Shown: positions 1-10,141, numbered from the stretch's first letter. The stretch: DNA of 64,000 bases from Muricauda sp. MAR_2010_75 (GCF_000745185.1 NZ_JQNJ01000001.1:310001-374000); one strand, 5' to 3'. The notes: a model not told the origin generated them from the letters alone. Translations and numbers: made by a program.

Positions 1-237
1 GGTGAGTACTTTATGACTGGAGATTTCTTTGGAGATGCTGCCAGTATTGGGTCCGATGCTGACGGAGATGCAAGCGTTCTCGCACTCACCTTGACCGGTA
101 GTGCCACCATTGGTGATTTGATTCTAAAACCTGAAATAAGATTGGATAGCTCTTCTGAAGATGCGTTCATTGATAATGATAGAATGCCAACTGGAAGTTT
201 GGCCTCTGTATTGTTTGCTGCTATCTACTCTTTCTAG
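1..237 (+). CDS. C-terminal part of an outer-membrane beta-barrel (porin-like) protein
   Basis: The reading frame is open from the first base, so the gene starts before the window; 78 residues are visible. They alternate polar and hydrophobic residues as in barrel strands (for example LILKPEIRLD) and end in SVLFAAIYSF, an aromatic C-terminus typical of outer-membrane barrels recognised by the BAM machinery. The pattern resembles the BBP2/OmpL-like porin family, but too little is present to be sure of the family. A terminator hairpin follows about 30 bases after the stop. Confidence 0.6.
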   Translation, partial: GEYFMTGDFFGDAASIGSDADGDASVLALTLTGSATIGDLILKPEIRLDSSSEDAFIDNDRMPTGSLASVLFAAIYSF

Positions 238-269
238 GCCCAAGAAATTTAATTTTTAATGCTAATAGA

Positions 270-302
270 AAGCCTTACTCCCTCGGGATTAAGGCTTTTT
301 TA
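270..302 (+). terminator. Rho-independent terminator after the porin-like gene
   Basis: An 8-bp stem (AAGCCTTA with TAAGGCTT) encloses a loop that can itself pair CCC with GGG, and a run of T follows. It also lies at the 3' end of the convergent DUF1684 gene and may serve both. Confidence 0.75.
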
Positions 303-938
303 GTCTTTCAAAAAGTTTTTCACTCCTGCTCTCACATTAGTTCTCAAATAATTTTGCCTTGGCACTAGAGGGCAGGAGTACTTTTTATTATATACACAGT
401 ACGGATTATACGCCTTGTTAAAATCAATGACCAACGTATCGTCTTCAGGAATGTTCAAATCTATATAGCGCCCGCCGCCATAGGTTTCATTTCCGTTGGT
501 ATCGTCCAAAAAAGGCAAAAATAAATAGTCTTCGTATCCTTCCTGATCCAACAAACCCAAACTTTGATACACTTCCAATTGGTGTTCTTCTCCATTTAAT
601 GTAAAATGGGCTATACCATAGACCACCTCTTCTGTTTTCCTATCAGTGGTAGTAGGATTTAAAAAGGGTACGGCATCAGGAGTACGCACAAACTTGGCCT
701 TGACCACATAGGATGTGTCCGGTTCAAAAAAATCCAATGTCTCAAATTCCTTTCGGTATCTATCGGGTAACGGCGAGGTCTCAGGATCCTTAAAACTCTC
801 GTTCAGTTCCTGTTGAAAATCCAAAATATCGGCCACCAAGGGTGATTGGGGCTGTTCTACTGTTGTCTCATCATGGTATTTTTTACCTCTTCCGCAGGAA
901 AGTATCAACAAAACAAAGACCAAAACTGGATATTTCAT
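300..938 (-). CDS. DUF1684 family lipoprotein
   Basis: A 212-residue protein with an N-terminal hydrophobic segment and a lipobox ending at Cys15 (LILSC), so it is probably a lipoprotein. The body carries the DUF1684 hallmarks: a GGGRYIDL motif near residue 155, then FNKAYNPYC and YSCPLVP, and a basic NVRAG segment close to the end. The biochemical role of DUF1684 is unknown. It converges on the barrel gene at 1-237 and is divergent from the DJ-1-like gene at 998, with about 60 bases between them for promoters. Confidence 0.85.
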   Translation of the reverse strand: MKYPVLVFVLLILSCGRGKKYHDETTVEQPQSPLVADILDFQQELNESFKDPETSPLPDRYRKEFETLDFFEPDTSYVVKAKFVRTPDAVPFLNPTTTDRKTEEVVYGIAHFTLNGEEHQLEVYQSLGLLDQEGYEDYLFLPFLDDTNGNETYGGGRYIDLNIPEDDTLVIDFNKAYNPYCVYNKKYSCPLVPRQNYLRTNVRAGVKNFLKD

Positions 939-997
939 AGGTGTAATTTTACAGCAAAAGTAGCAGAAATCATTCTTAATGCTACCTTAGTGTTATT

Positions 998-1735
998 ATG
1001 ATGAAAAACTTACTCCTATCGTGTATAATCATCTTTCTATCTGCATGTTCAGAAAAGAAAGCATCCGAAGACAACCAAAAAACCATAGAACGAAGGTTGC
1101 CAGCAATACACCCCAACCGATACAACACGGCCTTTTTGATCATGGACGGAGTATACAATACCGAGTTCACCGCTCCTTTTGATATTTTTCAGCATACCCA
1201 ATACCGCGAAGGCATCAAGGCTATGAACACGTTCTCGGTGGCCAATACTCTGGAGCCAATTACCTCATTTGAAGGTATCCGAATCCTCCCGGATTTTGAT
1301 TACACCCAAGACTCTATCCCCAAAATTGATATTTTGGTCGTACCCAGCGCCGAACACCACTTGAATACGGATTTAAAGGACACGGTTATGCTGAATTTTG
1401 TAAAAAAAGTGGCCAAGGACGCCCTTTTTGTCACTTCACATTGTGATGGCGCCTTTGTTTTGGCCAAAGCCAGACTGTTGGATGAAGTGGCCTCCACCAC
1501 TTTCCCTAGTGATGTCCCAACCTATAAAGAGATGTTTCCCCAACTAAGCGTTAAAGACAGTGTTCTTTTTGTCCATGACGGGAAGTTTATTACCTCCGCT
1601 GGAGGGGCTAAAAGTTTTGAAGCCGCTCTTTATCTCTGTGAATACTTATATGGAACGGAGATTGCCCAGTCCATCGCAGGCGGATTGGTCATTGATTGGA
1701 ATCTGGAAGATGTTCCCAAGTTTATTGCTCAATAA
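998..1735 (+). CDS. DJ-1/PfpI family lipoprotein
   Basis: A 245-residue protein with a lipoprotein signal (LSAC, lipid-acceptor Cys17) and a class I glutamine-amidotransferase-like fold. The nucleophile elbow is seen as SHCDGAF with Cys149, preceded by the strand ILVVPS. Members include proteases, chaperones, glyoxalases and AraC-type sensor domains, so the reaction cannot be assigned. The phrase MDGVYNTEFTAPFDIFQ resembles the sensor domain of DJ-1/AraC regulators, but no HTH follows. Two ATGs are adjacent at the start. Its 3' end overlaps the convergent hydrolase gene by 14 bases. Confidence 0.8.
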   Translation: MMKNLLLSCIIIFLSACSEKKASEDNQKTIERRLPAIHPNRYNTAFLIMDGVYNTEFTAPFDIFQHTQYREGIKAMNTFSVANTLEPITSFEGIRILPDFDYTQDSIPKIDILVVPSAEHHLNTDLKDTVMLNFVKKVAKDALFVTSHCDGAFVLAKARLLDEVASTTFPSDVPTYKEMFPQLSVKDSVLFVHDGKFITSAGGAKSFEAALYLCEYLYGTEIAQSIAGGLVIDWNLEDVPKFIAQ

Positions 1736-3137
1736 TGTCGTAACGCGCATCTTTCAAATACTTTTCCACCATTTTGTTGAATTCCGGAGTAATTCGCAGT
1801 AGTGCGGTATCTTCCAGACTATATAACTTGTCCTTATCCTTAAAGCCATTTTTAAAGGCTTCCTCTAGATAAAACAAAGCCGTTCCAAAATCTTCGTTCT
1901 TGGCGCTAAGCGAAATGGTCTTCAAGTAAAACTCAAAGTTTTCCGGTTCTAAAATAGTTTTGAGCATATACAAAAAGGCCAAAGCATCCTCGTCAATTAC
2001 CTGTCCTGACCGTACGAGCTCAATATTATCTTCAGCAAGAGCATTTAAAAATCCGATCAAGCGATGCCCCATTTCCTGTTCATGGATATTGGATCCATTG
2101 ATAAACTTATCCAGCTCGGTCATCTGGTAATTCCACCAGCCCAAATTCTTGAAATTGTGCGCAAACATATCTTCTTCCATATCATATTGATAATTCTCTT
2201 TGAGCAATATCTCTTTTGAAATGGCCGCATTTTCAGCGCGACGCATGGCCCTAAACTGCTTGTCCCGACGCAATTCTTTTTGAACTTCCCGCAGGGAATC
2301 CAGGTTTTTATGGGCACCGTACATAGACATCATTTCTCCCATGTACTGCTCCGCCCAAATTAATTGGCCCGAATTTTTCAAAAGATTCACCTTGGCCACA
2401 TCTTCATCATATGCGTTTTCCACATACAAGGAGTCCTTCGGAATTAAATTTCTCCCCATGGCGGCCAGGGTAAACAGCTGCAGTCCTTTTTGTAGATACG
2501 TCACCTCTGGCCATGCGCTCTTTGCATCGTGCAACAATACCTGATTTGGAAACTTATAGCGGTCCAGAATTTTCTCATCGTCCAACATGGTAGTGTAGTT
2601 GTAATCATTTTTGCTGACCATACCAATAAAGTGAAAAGGACGTCTCACATTCAATAAATCAGTATTGGTCAATGAAGCACCCATGGAAATGGCACCGTTC
2701 ACCCCTCTGATAAAAATGGGAACCAGACCAGCAAAACGTCCCCCAGCGGAAGCACCTGCGGTATATATCCGTCCATTTTGAATGGGCAATAAATTCACGA
2801 TTTCCTCCAACACATTGTTGGTCACAATCATATTATTGGTCAATGATACCGTGTCTTTCACCTTTGGTGCCGCCAAAATATAACCCTCCTTTTCCGCAGG
2901 GCCTACAAATATGGAAATTGCCTGTCTCTCCTTGCCTTCCATGTCAAAAACAAGGAGTAAAGGCCACTTTTTTTCGGTAGTGAAATCTCTGGGCAAATAC
3001 AACGAATATGAACTTGGTATGGAATCTTGGACAGGGATGGAGTCCATGATCTCCCCTTTTTTAAGAACCATCTGTTGTGCCGAAGCAGAAGTTAAACAAA
3101 CTAGGGAGAGCAAAAATAGTAGCTGTTTTTTTTTCAT
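1722..3137 (-). CDS. Secreted alpha/beta-hydrolase with helical C-terminal domain
   Basis: Starting at the ATG before KKKQLLFLLSL gives a 471-residue protein with a cleavable signal peptide (cut near SASAQQ); the frame is open 11 codons further upstream without a signal-like start. The N-terminal half has an alpha/beta-hydrolase fold with the strand LLLVFDMEGK and a nucleophile elbow GASAGG (Ser near residue 130), resembling the phospholipase/carboxylesterase or PHB-depolymerase-like group. The C-terminal half is helical and charged and may be TPR-like. The substrate is unknown. The gene overlaps the convergent DJ-1-like gene at its 3' end. Confidence 0.7.
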   Translation of the reverse strand: MKKKQLLFLLSLVCLTSASAQQMVLKKGEIMDSIPVQDSIPSSYSLYLPRDFTTEKKWPLLLVFDMEGKERQAISIFVGPAEKEGYILAAPKVKDTVSLTNNMIVTNNVLEEIVNLLPIQNGRIYTAGASAGGRFAGLVPIFIRGVNGAISMGASLTNTDLLNVRRPFHFIGMVSKNDYNYTTMLDDEKILDRYKFPNQVLLHDAKSAWPEVTYLQKGLQLFTLAAMGRNLIPKDSLYVENAYDEDVAKVNLLKNSGQLIWAEQYMGEMMSMYGAHKNLDSLREVQKELRRDKQFRAMRRAENAAISKEILLKENYQYDMEEDMFAHNFKNLGWWNYQMTELDKFINGSNIHEQEMGHRLIGFLNALAEDNIELVRSGQVIDEDALAFLYMLKTILEPENFEFYLKTISLSAKNEDFGTALFYLEEAFKNGFKDKDKLYSLEDTALLRITPEFNKMVEKYLKDARYDIIEQ

Positions 3138-3203
3138 AATTCTATCATAGCAAAAATCTGGCCAAAACAAAACTGTGTTCCGGTCATATAAAGTTAATGG
3201 AAT

Positions 3204-3656
3204 TTATTTTCCTTGCGTTCCACTTTTGATGGGGGCGTGGGCTACCACATTGGACAGCACAATATGGGTCCTGCATTCACCGTAGACGATAAGTTCATCG
3301 ATAAACTTTTCCAAATGGGATTGATCGCGGAGCACTACCTCCATGATAATATTTTCATTCCCTGTGATTCGGTAACAATTCACCACTTCCTGAAGGGATT
3401 TCACCTTGTCCAAAAAAGGTTTGAGTTTCCCCATAAAGGCCCGTAGCATAATAATCGCCTTAAACTGGTGACCAGCCTTCACATAGGAAATTTTGGCACC
3501 ATAACCCTCTATGATTCCCAAGTCCTCCATCTTCTTTACACGCTCTGCTACGGCAGGTGGTGTAAGACCCACTTCACGACCAATATGGGAAAAGGATTCC
3601 CTTGCATTTTTCTGTAAGTGATCTAAAATTTGCCAATTAAGTGCATCTATCTTCAT
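3204..3656 (-). CDS. Lrp/AsnC family transcriptional regulator
   Basis: A 150-residue protein with the classic two-domain layout: an N-terminal winged HTH (LNWQILDHLQKNARESFSHI, then LTPPAVAERVKKMED, ending in GIIEGYGAKI) and a C-terminal RAM ligand-binding domain with the strand VVNCYRITGNENIIMEV. Lrp/AsnC proteins usually sense amino acids. It stands alone, divergent from a small helical gene, and its own target is not evident. Confidence 0.92.
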   Translation of the reverse strand: MKIDALNWQILDHLQKNARESFSHIGREVGLTPPAVAERVKKMEDLGIIEGYGAKISYVKAGHQFKAIIMLRAFMGKLKPFLDKVKSLQEVVNCYRITGNENIIMEVVLRDQSHLEKFIDELIVYGECRTHIVLSNVVAHAPIKSGTQGK

Positions 3657-3778
3657 ATCTAAAGAAATTAGCCTTTAAAAATTTCAATTTAAAGGTATAA
3701 TCTATTTTCTAATTTTAAAGCTAAAGTCAAAATTTTCATTTCGTATGTAATTTTATAATTCAAAATTGCTTTGAAAAC

Positions 3779-4180
3779 ATGGAGAGAAATTCTCTTAATT
3801 CTTTGGTTGTTTACCGAAAATCGCTGGCGCTTCGCGATATGAGCGAAGCTGTAGCCACTTATTTTTCACATAACAGGGAAAAACTGTCGTGGCGAAAAAT
3901 TGATAGCTTTCGAGATGACATCACTGCATCATTGCTGAATGATGCTTCCCTCATTACCAAAGAGGTGGAGCAAGCGGCCCTGAGCAATTCCTATTCTGTA
4001 CGGATGAGGAGCTTGACCTTCATCAACATCATGACACGAAATATCCTAGCCTACTGCAATGGTCTGGAACGTGACGGTGTCAAGGAAAAGGAATACCTCA
4101 ACCTGCTCCGAAGGGAAATCAAAATATTCAGAACTTCCTTTAAAAAATGGAGAAAGTCCTTTCATAACAGAAACGACTAA
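3779..4180 (+). CDS. Small helical protein of unknown function
   Basis: A 133-residue soluble protein, rich in helix formers and basic at the end (FKKWRKSF). The opening VVYRKSLALRDMSEAV and the spacing of predicted helices vaguely recall four-helix-bundle proteins of the 23S rRNA intervening-sequence type, but I do not recognise it. The ATG follows an A-rich leader, and the gene ends 8 bases before the convergent IcmF gene. Confidence 0.6.
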   Translation: MERNSLNSLVVYRKSLALRDMSEAVATYFSHNREKLSWRKIDSFRDDITASLLNDASLITKEVEQAALSNSYSVRMRSLTFINIMTRNILAYCNGLERDGVKEKEYLNLLRREIKIFRTSFKKWRKSFHNRND

Positions 4181-4187
4181 CACCCTT

Positions 4188-7100
4188 TTACATATTTCTT
4201 CTGTACTGCCCCCCAACCTGGAACAAGGCTTTGGTAATTTGTCCCAATGAACAATACTTGGTCACTTCCATCAATTTGTCGAAGATATTTTCATTGTTGA
4301 TTGCAGTTTGCTGCAATTCCTTCAACTGCTTTTCGGCCCTAGCTTTTTCCCGTTGATGTAAATTTTGTAAGGTTTTGATTTGATTCTTCTTTTCTTCTTC
4401 AGTGGCCCTTATAACTTCTGCTGGCAAAATGGTGGGCGACCCTTTGGAACTTAAAAAGGTGTTTACCCCAATAATGGGATAGTCCCCGGAATGCTTCAAG
4501 GTTTCATAGTGCAAACTTTCTTCCTGAATTTTGGAACGTTGGTACATGGTTTCCATAGCACCCAACACACCGCCCCGTTCCGTAATTCGATCAAACTCCA
4601 ACAGCACCGCTTCCTCCACTAAATCCGTAAGTTCTTCAATGATAAATGAACCCTGAATAGGATTTTCATTTTTGGCCAGTCCCAACTCCTTGTTAATAAT
4701 CAATTGGATGGCCATGGCCCTCCGTACCGATTCTTCCGTAGGCGTGGTAATGGCCTCATCATAAGCATTGGTGTGCAAGGAATTGCAATTATCATAAATG
4801 GCATAAAGTGCTTGAAGTGTTGTCCTTATATCATTAAAATCGATTTCTTGGGCATGAAGGCTCCTCCCCGATGTCTGAATATGGTATTTGAGCATTTGGG
4901 CCCTGGGGTCCGCTTCGTATTTTTCCTTAAGTGCCTTCGCCCAAATTCTTCGGGCCACTCTACCGATAACCGCATATTCTGGGTCTACTCCGTTGGAAAA
5001 AAAGAAAGACAGGTTGGGACCAAATTTGTTGATGTCCATTCCCCGGCTTAAATAATACTCAACATAGGTAAATCCATTGGAAAGGGTAAAGGCCAATTGC
5101 GTGATGGGGTTTGCTCCTGCCTCAGCGATATGGTAGCCCGATATGGAAACCGAGTAGAAATTCCGAACCTGATGTTCAATGAAATATTCCTGCACATCCC
5201 CCATCAATTTCAAGGCAAACTCCGTGGAAAAAATACAAGTGTTCTGGGCTTGGTCCTCTTTTAAAATATCGGCTTGCACTGTACCTCGAACTTGTTTTAA
5301 GGTTTCTCCCTTGATTTTGGCATACACCTCTTGGGGCAACACTTGGTCTCCTGTAACACCTAGAAGCAACAAACCCAGTCCGTTGTTCCCTTCGGGAAGT
5401 TTACCAAAATAGGTAGGACGAGGTACATCTTTCTTTTTATACAGGATTTCAATCTTCTTTTCTACCTCACCTTCCAGATCATTTTCTTTGATGTACTTCT
5501 CACAATTTTGGTCAATGGCGGCATTCATAAAAAAGCCCAGCAACATGGGCGCCGGGCCATTGATGGTCATACTCACCGAGGTCATGGGATTGCTCAAATC
5601 AAATCCAGAATAGAGCTTTTTGGCATCATCCAAACAGCAAATGGATACTCCGGCATTTCCAATTTTTCCGTAAATATCAGGTCTGTGGTCTGGGTCGTTT
5701 CCGTAAAGGGTCACCGAATCAAATGCAGTGGACAATCGCTTGGCGGGCATATCTAAACTCACGTAGTGGAACCGCCGGTTGGTACGTTCCGGGCCGCCTT
5801 CACCCGCGAACATTCGGGTGGGATCCTCCCCTTCCCGTTTGAACGGATACAATCCGGCCGTGTAGGGAAATTCACCTGGTACATTTTCCTGTAATATCCA
5901 CTGGAGAATATCACCCCACGCCTTGTACTTGGGCAAGGCCACTTTGGGTATCTGGCTATGGGACAAGGATTCCGTATGGGTTTTTATATTGACTTCACGG
6001 TTGCGTACCTTGAAGGAATACACATCGGATTTATACCGATTGACTTTTTCCTGCCATTTTAAAAGGGTATCCCAATTTTGGGGCAGCAAATTCATTTTGA
6101 TTTTATCGAATTCCTTGATCAGCAAACCGGCCAAAGTCTTTTCTTCATCATTTTTGATTTTTGAAAAAACCGCATCCTCGTTCAAACCGGTTTTATCCAA
6201 AATAAGTTTCTCTGACTTTTCCGATTCCATGTCCAAAATGGAGGTTAGGGTAATGAAAATGCCATATAGCTGCTGTGCAATTTTGGATTGCTCCTCTGAT
6301 TTGATATCATAAGAGCGATTGTTTTCTGCTATTTCAGATAAATAACGGGTCCGTGAAGGTGGAATAACATAGATTTTCTCCGCCATTTCCTCACTCACCT
6401 CAAAATGGGAAACCAAACTGGAGCCCGCTTTTTCCACCAACGTATCCATCACCTTTTTATAGAGGCTGTTCATTCCTGGGTCGTTGAACTGGGAGGCAAT
6501 GGTGCCGTAAATAGGCAGATCATCTTCATTGGCATGCCACAATCCATGGTTGCGGGCATATTGTTTTTTAACATCGCGAAGGGCATCCAACGCTCCTCTT
6601 TTATCGAACTTATTGATGGCCACCAAATCCGCAAAATCCAGCATATCAATTTTCTCCAATTGCGTAGCCGCGCCAAACTCAGGGGTCATTACATAAAGCG
6701 ACACATCACTGTGTTCCAAGATTTCAGTATCGGATTGCCCTATTCCTGAGGTTTCCAGGATTATCAGGTCGTATTGTGCCGCCTTGAGCACTTGGACCGC
6801 TTCGGAAACATGCTTGGACAAGGCCAAATTGGATTGACGCGTTGCCAAGGATCGCATGTACACCCGATCATTGTTGATGGAATTCATTCGGATTCGGTCT
6901 CCCAATAAAGCCCCTCCCGTCTTTCGTTTGGAGGGGTCCACGGAAATGATGCCCACATGTTTCTCGGGAAAATCAATTAAAAAACGGCGCACCAGTTCAT
7001 CCACCAAACTTGATTTTCCAGCGCCCCCGGTACCTGTAATACCAAGAACCGGAACTGAACCTTGACCATTTTGAATCCCACTTTGATATTTTTCAAATGC

Positions 7101-7646
7101 TGAATGTCGGTTTTCAGCAAGGGAAATCAATCGAGCAATGGTATTTGAATCTTTATTTGCCAGTAAATCTTCCAACTTTTTCCCTTTCGGAACTTGTAAA
7201 TCGGGAACCGCAGTATCGCATCGTTCCACCAAATCATTGATCATTCCCTGAAGTCCCATTTGCCTTCCGTCATCGGGGGAATAAATCCGTTCGATCCCGT
7301 AGTCCATCAACTCCTTGATTTCCTCTGGGAGAATTACACCGCCGCCGCCGCCAAAAATTTTGATGTGCCCCGCCCCTCTTTCCTGCAGCAAATCGAACAT
7401 ATATCTGAAGTACTCGTTATGCCCGCCTTGGTAGGAGGTCATGGCAATGGCGTTGGCATCCTCCTGAATGGCACAGTCCACCACCTCGGCAACACTCCTA
7501 TCATGGCCCAAATGAATCACCTCAACCCCAGTGGCTTGAATGATACGTCTCATAATATTGATAGCCGCATCATGTCCGTCAAAAAGGGAAGCAGCTGTCA
7601 CTATCCTGATTTTATGTTTGGGCTTGTAAGGTTTTAGTTGTTCCAT
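4188..7646 (-). CDS. icmF: Fused acyl-CoA mutase IcmF (B12-binding, G-protein chaperone and mutase in one chain)
   Basis: An adenosylcobalamin-dependent acyl-CoA mutase of about 1152 residues, taken from the ATG of MEQLKPYK. Domain order: B12-binding domain first (SLFDGHDAA, with the lower-ligand His in the DxH motif); MeaI-type GTPase with P-loop GTGGAGKSS near residue 205 and base-specificity NKFDKRG; then the TIM-barrel mutase ([32 protein letters not shown]). This order is diagnostic of IcmF. The MCM-type RPWTIRQYAG segment is absent, which argues for isobutyryl/butyryl-CoA (or another branched acyl-CoA) rather than methylmalonyl-CoA. The GTPase part loads and protects the cofactor. No cobalamin riboswitch is seen upstream. 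Confidence 0.9.
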   Translation of the reverse strand: MEQLKPYKPKHKIRIVTAASLFDGHDAAINIMRRIIQATGVEVIHLGHDRSVAEVVDCAIQEDANAIAMTSYQGGHNEYFRYMFDLLQERGAGHIKIFGGGGGVILPEEIKELMDYGIERIYSPDDGRQMGLQGMINDLVERCDTAVPDLQVPKGKKLEDLLANKDSNTIARLISLAENRHSAFEKYQSGIQNGQGSVPVLGITGTGGAGKSSLVDELVRRFLIDFPEKHVGIISVDPSKRKTGGALLGDRIRMNSINNDRVYMRSLATRQSNLALSKHVSEAVQVLKAAQYDLIILETSGIGQSDTEILEHSDVSLYVMTPEFGAATQLEKIDMLDFADLVAINKFDKRGALDALRDVKKQYARNHGLWHANEDDLPIYGTIASQFNDPGMNSLYKKVMDTLVEKAGSSLVSHFEVSEEMAEKIYVIPPSRTRYLSEIAENNRSYDIKSEEQSKIAQQLYGIFITLTSILDMESEKSEKLILDKTGLNEDAVFSKIKNDEEKTLAGLLIKEFDKIKMNLLPQNWDTLLKWQEKVNRYKSDVYSFKVRNREVNIKTHTESLSHSQIPKVALPKYKAWGDILQWILQENVPGEFPYTAGLYPFKREGEDPTRMFAGEGGPERTNRRFHYVSLDMPAKRLSTAFDSVTLYGNDPDHRPDIYGKIGNAGVSICCLDDAKKLYSGFDLSNPMTSVSMTINGPAPMLLGFFMNAAIDQNCEKYIKENDLEGEVEKKIEILYKKKDVPRPTYFGKLPEGNNGLGLLLLGVTGDQVLPQEVYAKIKGETLKQVRGTVQADILKEDQAQNTCIFSTEFALKLMGDVQEYFIEHQVRNFYSVSISGYHIAEAGANPITQLAFTLSNGFTYVEYYLSRGMDINKFGPNLSFFFSNGVDPEYAVIGRVARRIWAKALKEKYEADPRAQMLKYHIQTSGRSLHAQEIDFNDIRTTLQALYAIYDNCNSLHTNAYDEAITTPTEESVRRAMAIQLIINKELGLAKNENPIQGSFIIEELTDLVEEAVLLEFDRITERGGVLGAMETMYQRSKIQEESLHYETLKHSGDYPIIGVNTFLSSKGSPTILPAEVIRATEEEKKNQIKTLQNLHQREKARAEKQLKELQQTAINNENIFDKLMEVTKYCSLGQITKALFQVGGQYRRNM

Positions 7647-7788
7647 TTGCAATAAAAGGTCTGTTTTCGCCCTGCAATTTACAGAAAATGCAAGTCAAAT
7701 TAGATTTTGTTCAGGATATTACAAAAAATTGAAAAAGCTTGGAGTTCCTTTTTTGAATACCCTAATTTTACTCGGCCAAAATTGTATT

Positions 7789-8637
7789 ATGAAGCTTACC
7801 ATACTCATCCATTGCCCTGACCAATCTGGCATTATACGGTCCGTAACCACTTTTGTTCATCAGCAAGAGGGGAATGTTGTCTATCTAGATCAACACGTGG
7901 ACAAACAAGTGGGGGTTTTCTTCATGCGTTTGGAAAGTGAGTTTGAAAAAGAAGTCTCACTGGAGGAGTTTAAAAATGGGTTTGAGCAAGAATTGGCCCA
8001 ACAGTTTCAAATGGAATGGGATATTTATTTGGGTGCCTACCGTCCCAAAATGGCCATTTTTGTATCCAAATACAACCATTGTTTGTATGATCTTTTAAGC
8101 AGGTATAATTCTGAAGAGCTTTCCGTGGATATTCCCTTTATTCTGAGCAATCATAGGGATTTGGAGTATGTGGCGGAGCAGTTTCAGATTCCGTTCTATC
8201 ATGTTCCGGTGACCAAGGACACTCGTGAAAAAGCAGAAGAGAAACAACTGGAATTGCTCAAAAAACACGAGGTAGATTTCATTGTATTGGCCCGATATAT
8301 GCAGATAGTATCTCCAAAGTTGATTGATGTGTATCCGCAAAAAATCATCAATATCCACCATTCCTTTCTCCCTGCTTTTGTGGGTGCAAAACCTTATCAT
8401 GCAGCTTTTGAACGCGGGGTAAAAATTATTGGGGCCACCAGTCATTATGTGACCTCGGAATTGGATGCCGGGCCGATAATTGAACAGGACGTTACGGCAG
8501 TTTCCCACTCGCACTCCATTAAGGATTTTATTGCCAAAGGAAGGGATTTGGAACGGATTGTGCTCTCCCGTGCAGTACAGCTTCATGTGGCCCGAAAAAC
8601 CATGGTCTACAATAACAAGACGGTTATTTTCGCTTAA
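7789..8637 (+). CDS. purU: Formyltetrahydrofolate deformylase
   Basis: Hydrolyses 10-formyl-THF to THF and formate, balancing one-carbon pools and supplying formate for purine synthesis. From the ATG of MKLTILIHCPDQSG the protein has 282 residues, the usual length; the frame stays open upstream only through a weaker TTG. Residues 1-85 form the ACT regulatory domain. The formyltransferase-like catalytic domain follows, with ARYMQIVSPKLID, the catalytic NIHHSFLPAF and SELDAGPIIEQD. It is divergent from icmF, with about 140 bases between the starts. Confidence 0.92.
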   Translation: MKLTILIHCPDQSGIIRSVTTFVHQQEGNVVYLDQHVDKQVGVFFMRLESEFEKEVSLEEFKNGFEQELAQQFQMEWDIYLGAYRPKMAIFVSKYNHCLYDLLSRYNSEELSVDIPFILSNHRDLEYVAEQFQIPFYHVPVTKDTREKAEEKQLELLKKHEVDFIVLARYMQIVSPKLIDVYPQKIINIHHSFLPAFVGAKPYHAAFERGVKIIGATSHYVTSELDAGPIIEQDVTAVSHSHSIKDFIAKGRDLERIVLSRAVQLHVARKTMVYNNKTVIFA

Positions 8638-8706
8638 TTCTATCGAATAAAAACCGATTTTTTACCGTTTCTAAGTAAATTTCACCCTAACTATAAAAAA
8701 TTTACC

Positions 8707-9411
8707 ATGAAACAAATACTGCTATGCGTATTGGTTTTTCAGCTTGTTGGGTGTACGGAACTGCAACAAGTTGTGAACCAATTGCCCCAAGGACCTACTG
8801 GAATCGGAAATGCTGAAATTGCCCAAGGGCTCAGGGAAGCCTTAAATATGGGTATTGAAAAACAAGTGAACAAACTGGCTCTGGAGAACGGGTTCTTCCG
8901 CAATGAACTGGTTAAAATTCTACTGCCCGAAGAATTACAAAAAGTGGACAAAACACTGCGTGATGTTGGACTTGGCAATCTGGCGGATGAAGGTCTAAGA
9001 ATCATTAACAGGGCCGCCGAGGACGCTGTTGGCGAAGCAACTCCCATCTTTGTTGATGCCGTCAAGGGAATTACCTTTACTGATGCACGTCAGATTCTTT
9101 TGGGAAGCAACAACGCCGCAACGCAATATTTGGAAAATTCCACAAAGTCCAAACTCTACAACAAGTTCAATCCAATAATTAAGAATTCATTTCAAAAAGT
9201 TGGTGCTGACCAAATCTGGAGCAACATCATTACCCGATACAACAACCTGCCCCTTACCAATGATGTAAACCCGGATTTAACAGACTATACCACCAATGAG
9301 GCACTTGAGGGTGTATACACCATGATCGCGGTGGAAGAGCAAGAAATAAGGACTAAAATTTCTTCTAGAACGACAGATTTGTTAAAAAGGGTGTTTGCTC
9401 TTCAAGATTAA
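8707..9411 (+). CDS. DUF4197 family lipoprotein
   Basis: A 234-residue protein with a lipobox at LVGC, so it is probably lipid-anchored. The DUF4197 signatures are clear: GLREALNMGIEKQVNKLA, then KILLPEELQKVDKTLRDVG and the segment around FTDARQILLGSNNAATQYL. The family is all-helical and of unknown function. It lies 69 bases after purU on the same strand and could be cotranscribed, though an A/T-rich stretch before the ATG might hold its own promoter. Confidence 0.88.
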   Translation: MKQILLCVLVFQLVGCTELQQVVNQLPQGPTGIGNAEIAQGLREALNMGIEKQVNKLALENGFFRNELVKILLPEELQKVDKTLRDVGLGNLADEGLRIINRAAEDAVGEATPIFVDAVKGITFTDARQILLGSNNAATQYLENSTKSKLYNKFNPIIKNSFQKVGADQIWSNIITRYNNLPLTNDVNPDLTDYTTNEALEGVYTMIAVEEQEIRTKISSRTTDLLKRVFALQD

Positions 9412-9582
9412 TCATAATTTTTTTAGAATAATGCAATAAGTTCAAAATGTTGTCGTTATAAATTCAATTCAGCGAGACAATTATAACAAATTCCTAAAGT
9501 TAACTTAACCTTGACCTGAAGGTTAAACAGGAATTTTGTAAACAGAAGTTATCTGAGTTAGCATTTTTTTGAGTTAGTTAGT

Positions 9583-9761
9583 TTAAACCGGTGTTCGCAC
9601 CGGTTTTTTTGTGGTAAAGTGCTCTTTTGGCTTGTATAGTCCGTCAAAGGCTATGGTTGCTTCTTTGTCTTGTAACACCTCCCAATGTTGCCGAACGGTC
9701 CCAATGTTATTTTTGAAGTGATTCGGTTGCTGTATATTTTACCATCATCCTTTTTATATTC
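9583..9761 (-). pseudogene. Possible gene remnant, C-terminal fragment of an unknown protein
   Basis: Read leftward, this stretch gives protein-like sequence in two frames joined by a one-base slip: DDGKIYSNRITSK, then NIGTVRQHWEVLQDKEAT and AFDGLYKPKEHF. It looks like a decayed 3' end of a gene with no start. The last codons run through the terminator hairpin and are probably meaningless. The family is not recognised; the reading is my own and unsupported by comparison. Confidence 0.35.
9585..9610 (+). terminator. Strong terminator hairpin with TTCG tetraloop
   Basis: AAACCGGTG and CACCGGTTT form a perfect 9-bp stem closed by the stable TTCG tetraloop, followed by a T run to 9610. It lies about 170 bases after the DUF4197 gene, so either the transcript has a long 3' UTR or a small RNA ends here. 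Confidence 0.8.
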
Positions 9762-9918
9762 TTAGGAAGTCAAGGTCTTTTGAATGAACGTTAATTTTTT
9801 ATGCCAAAAAGGTAATATAATGGTGAAGCTAGCAGTGATTCTGTTAATTTTTAGATAAATAACCTGATTTCTAGACGTATATCAAGTTTCTCCGTAATCC
9901 ATCGCTGCGTTTTCAACG

Positions 9919-9926
9919 TATCTTTG
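9919..9926 (+). promoter_or_regulatory. Bacteroidota -7 promoter box before the 64-residue gene
   Basis: TATCTTTG matches the TAnnTTTG -7 consensus of Bacteroidota sigma factors and sits 20 bases before the ATG at 9946. No convincing -33 TTTG was found at the expected distance. Confidence 0.4.
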
Positions 9927-9945
9927 TTAGAACAAAATTTGAGCT

Positions 9946-10140
9946 ATGAATAATCAGTATTGTAGGGTTGGAACTGTTACTCCAATCACCAGCGGCAGTC
10001 AAGCAATTTCCATTTTGGAGTTCAGGTATAAAAATTTTATTGAAAAAGCGGCCAATGTGTCCAACAGCGATACGCACTTGGTTGAGTTTTTCAAGAGAAA
10101 AGCACAAAGCATCAAAAAAGTATTGGAGAGTTTAGGCTGA
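9946..10140 (+). CDS. Small protein of unknown function (64 residues)
   Basis: A 64-residue soluble protein ending in FFKRKAQSIKKVLESLG, predicted as helix. Support for it being real: an ATG 20 bases after a TAnnTTTG box, codon use like its neighbours, and a stop one base before the convergent pyrF gene. No family recognised. Confidence 0.55.
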   Translation: MNNQYCRVGTVTPITSGSQAISILEFRYKNFIEKAANVSNSDTHLVEFFKRKAQSIKKVLESLG

Positions 10141-10141
10141 A

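Larger units (their letters stand above)
9412..9945. other. Intergenic region
   Basis: 534 bases without an intact gene. It holds the TTCG-loop terminator (9585-9610), the possible remnant on the minus strand (9583-9761) and a promoter-like -7 box at 9919. Nothing else was recognised. Confidence 0.6.

Noticed and set aside
7647..7788. Cobalamin riboswitch upstream of icmF
   Set aside because: Only ~140 bases separate icmF and purU and no B12-box-like or conserved stem pattern was seen.
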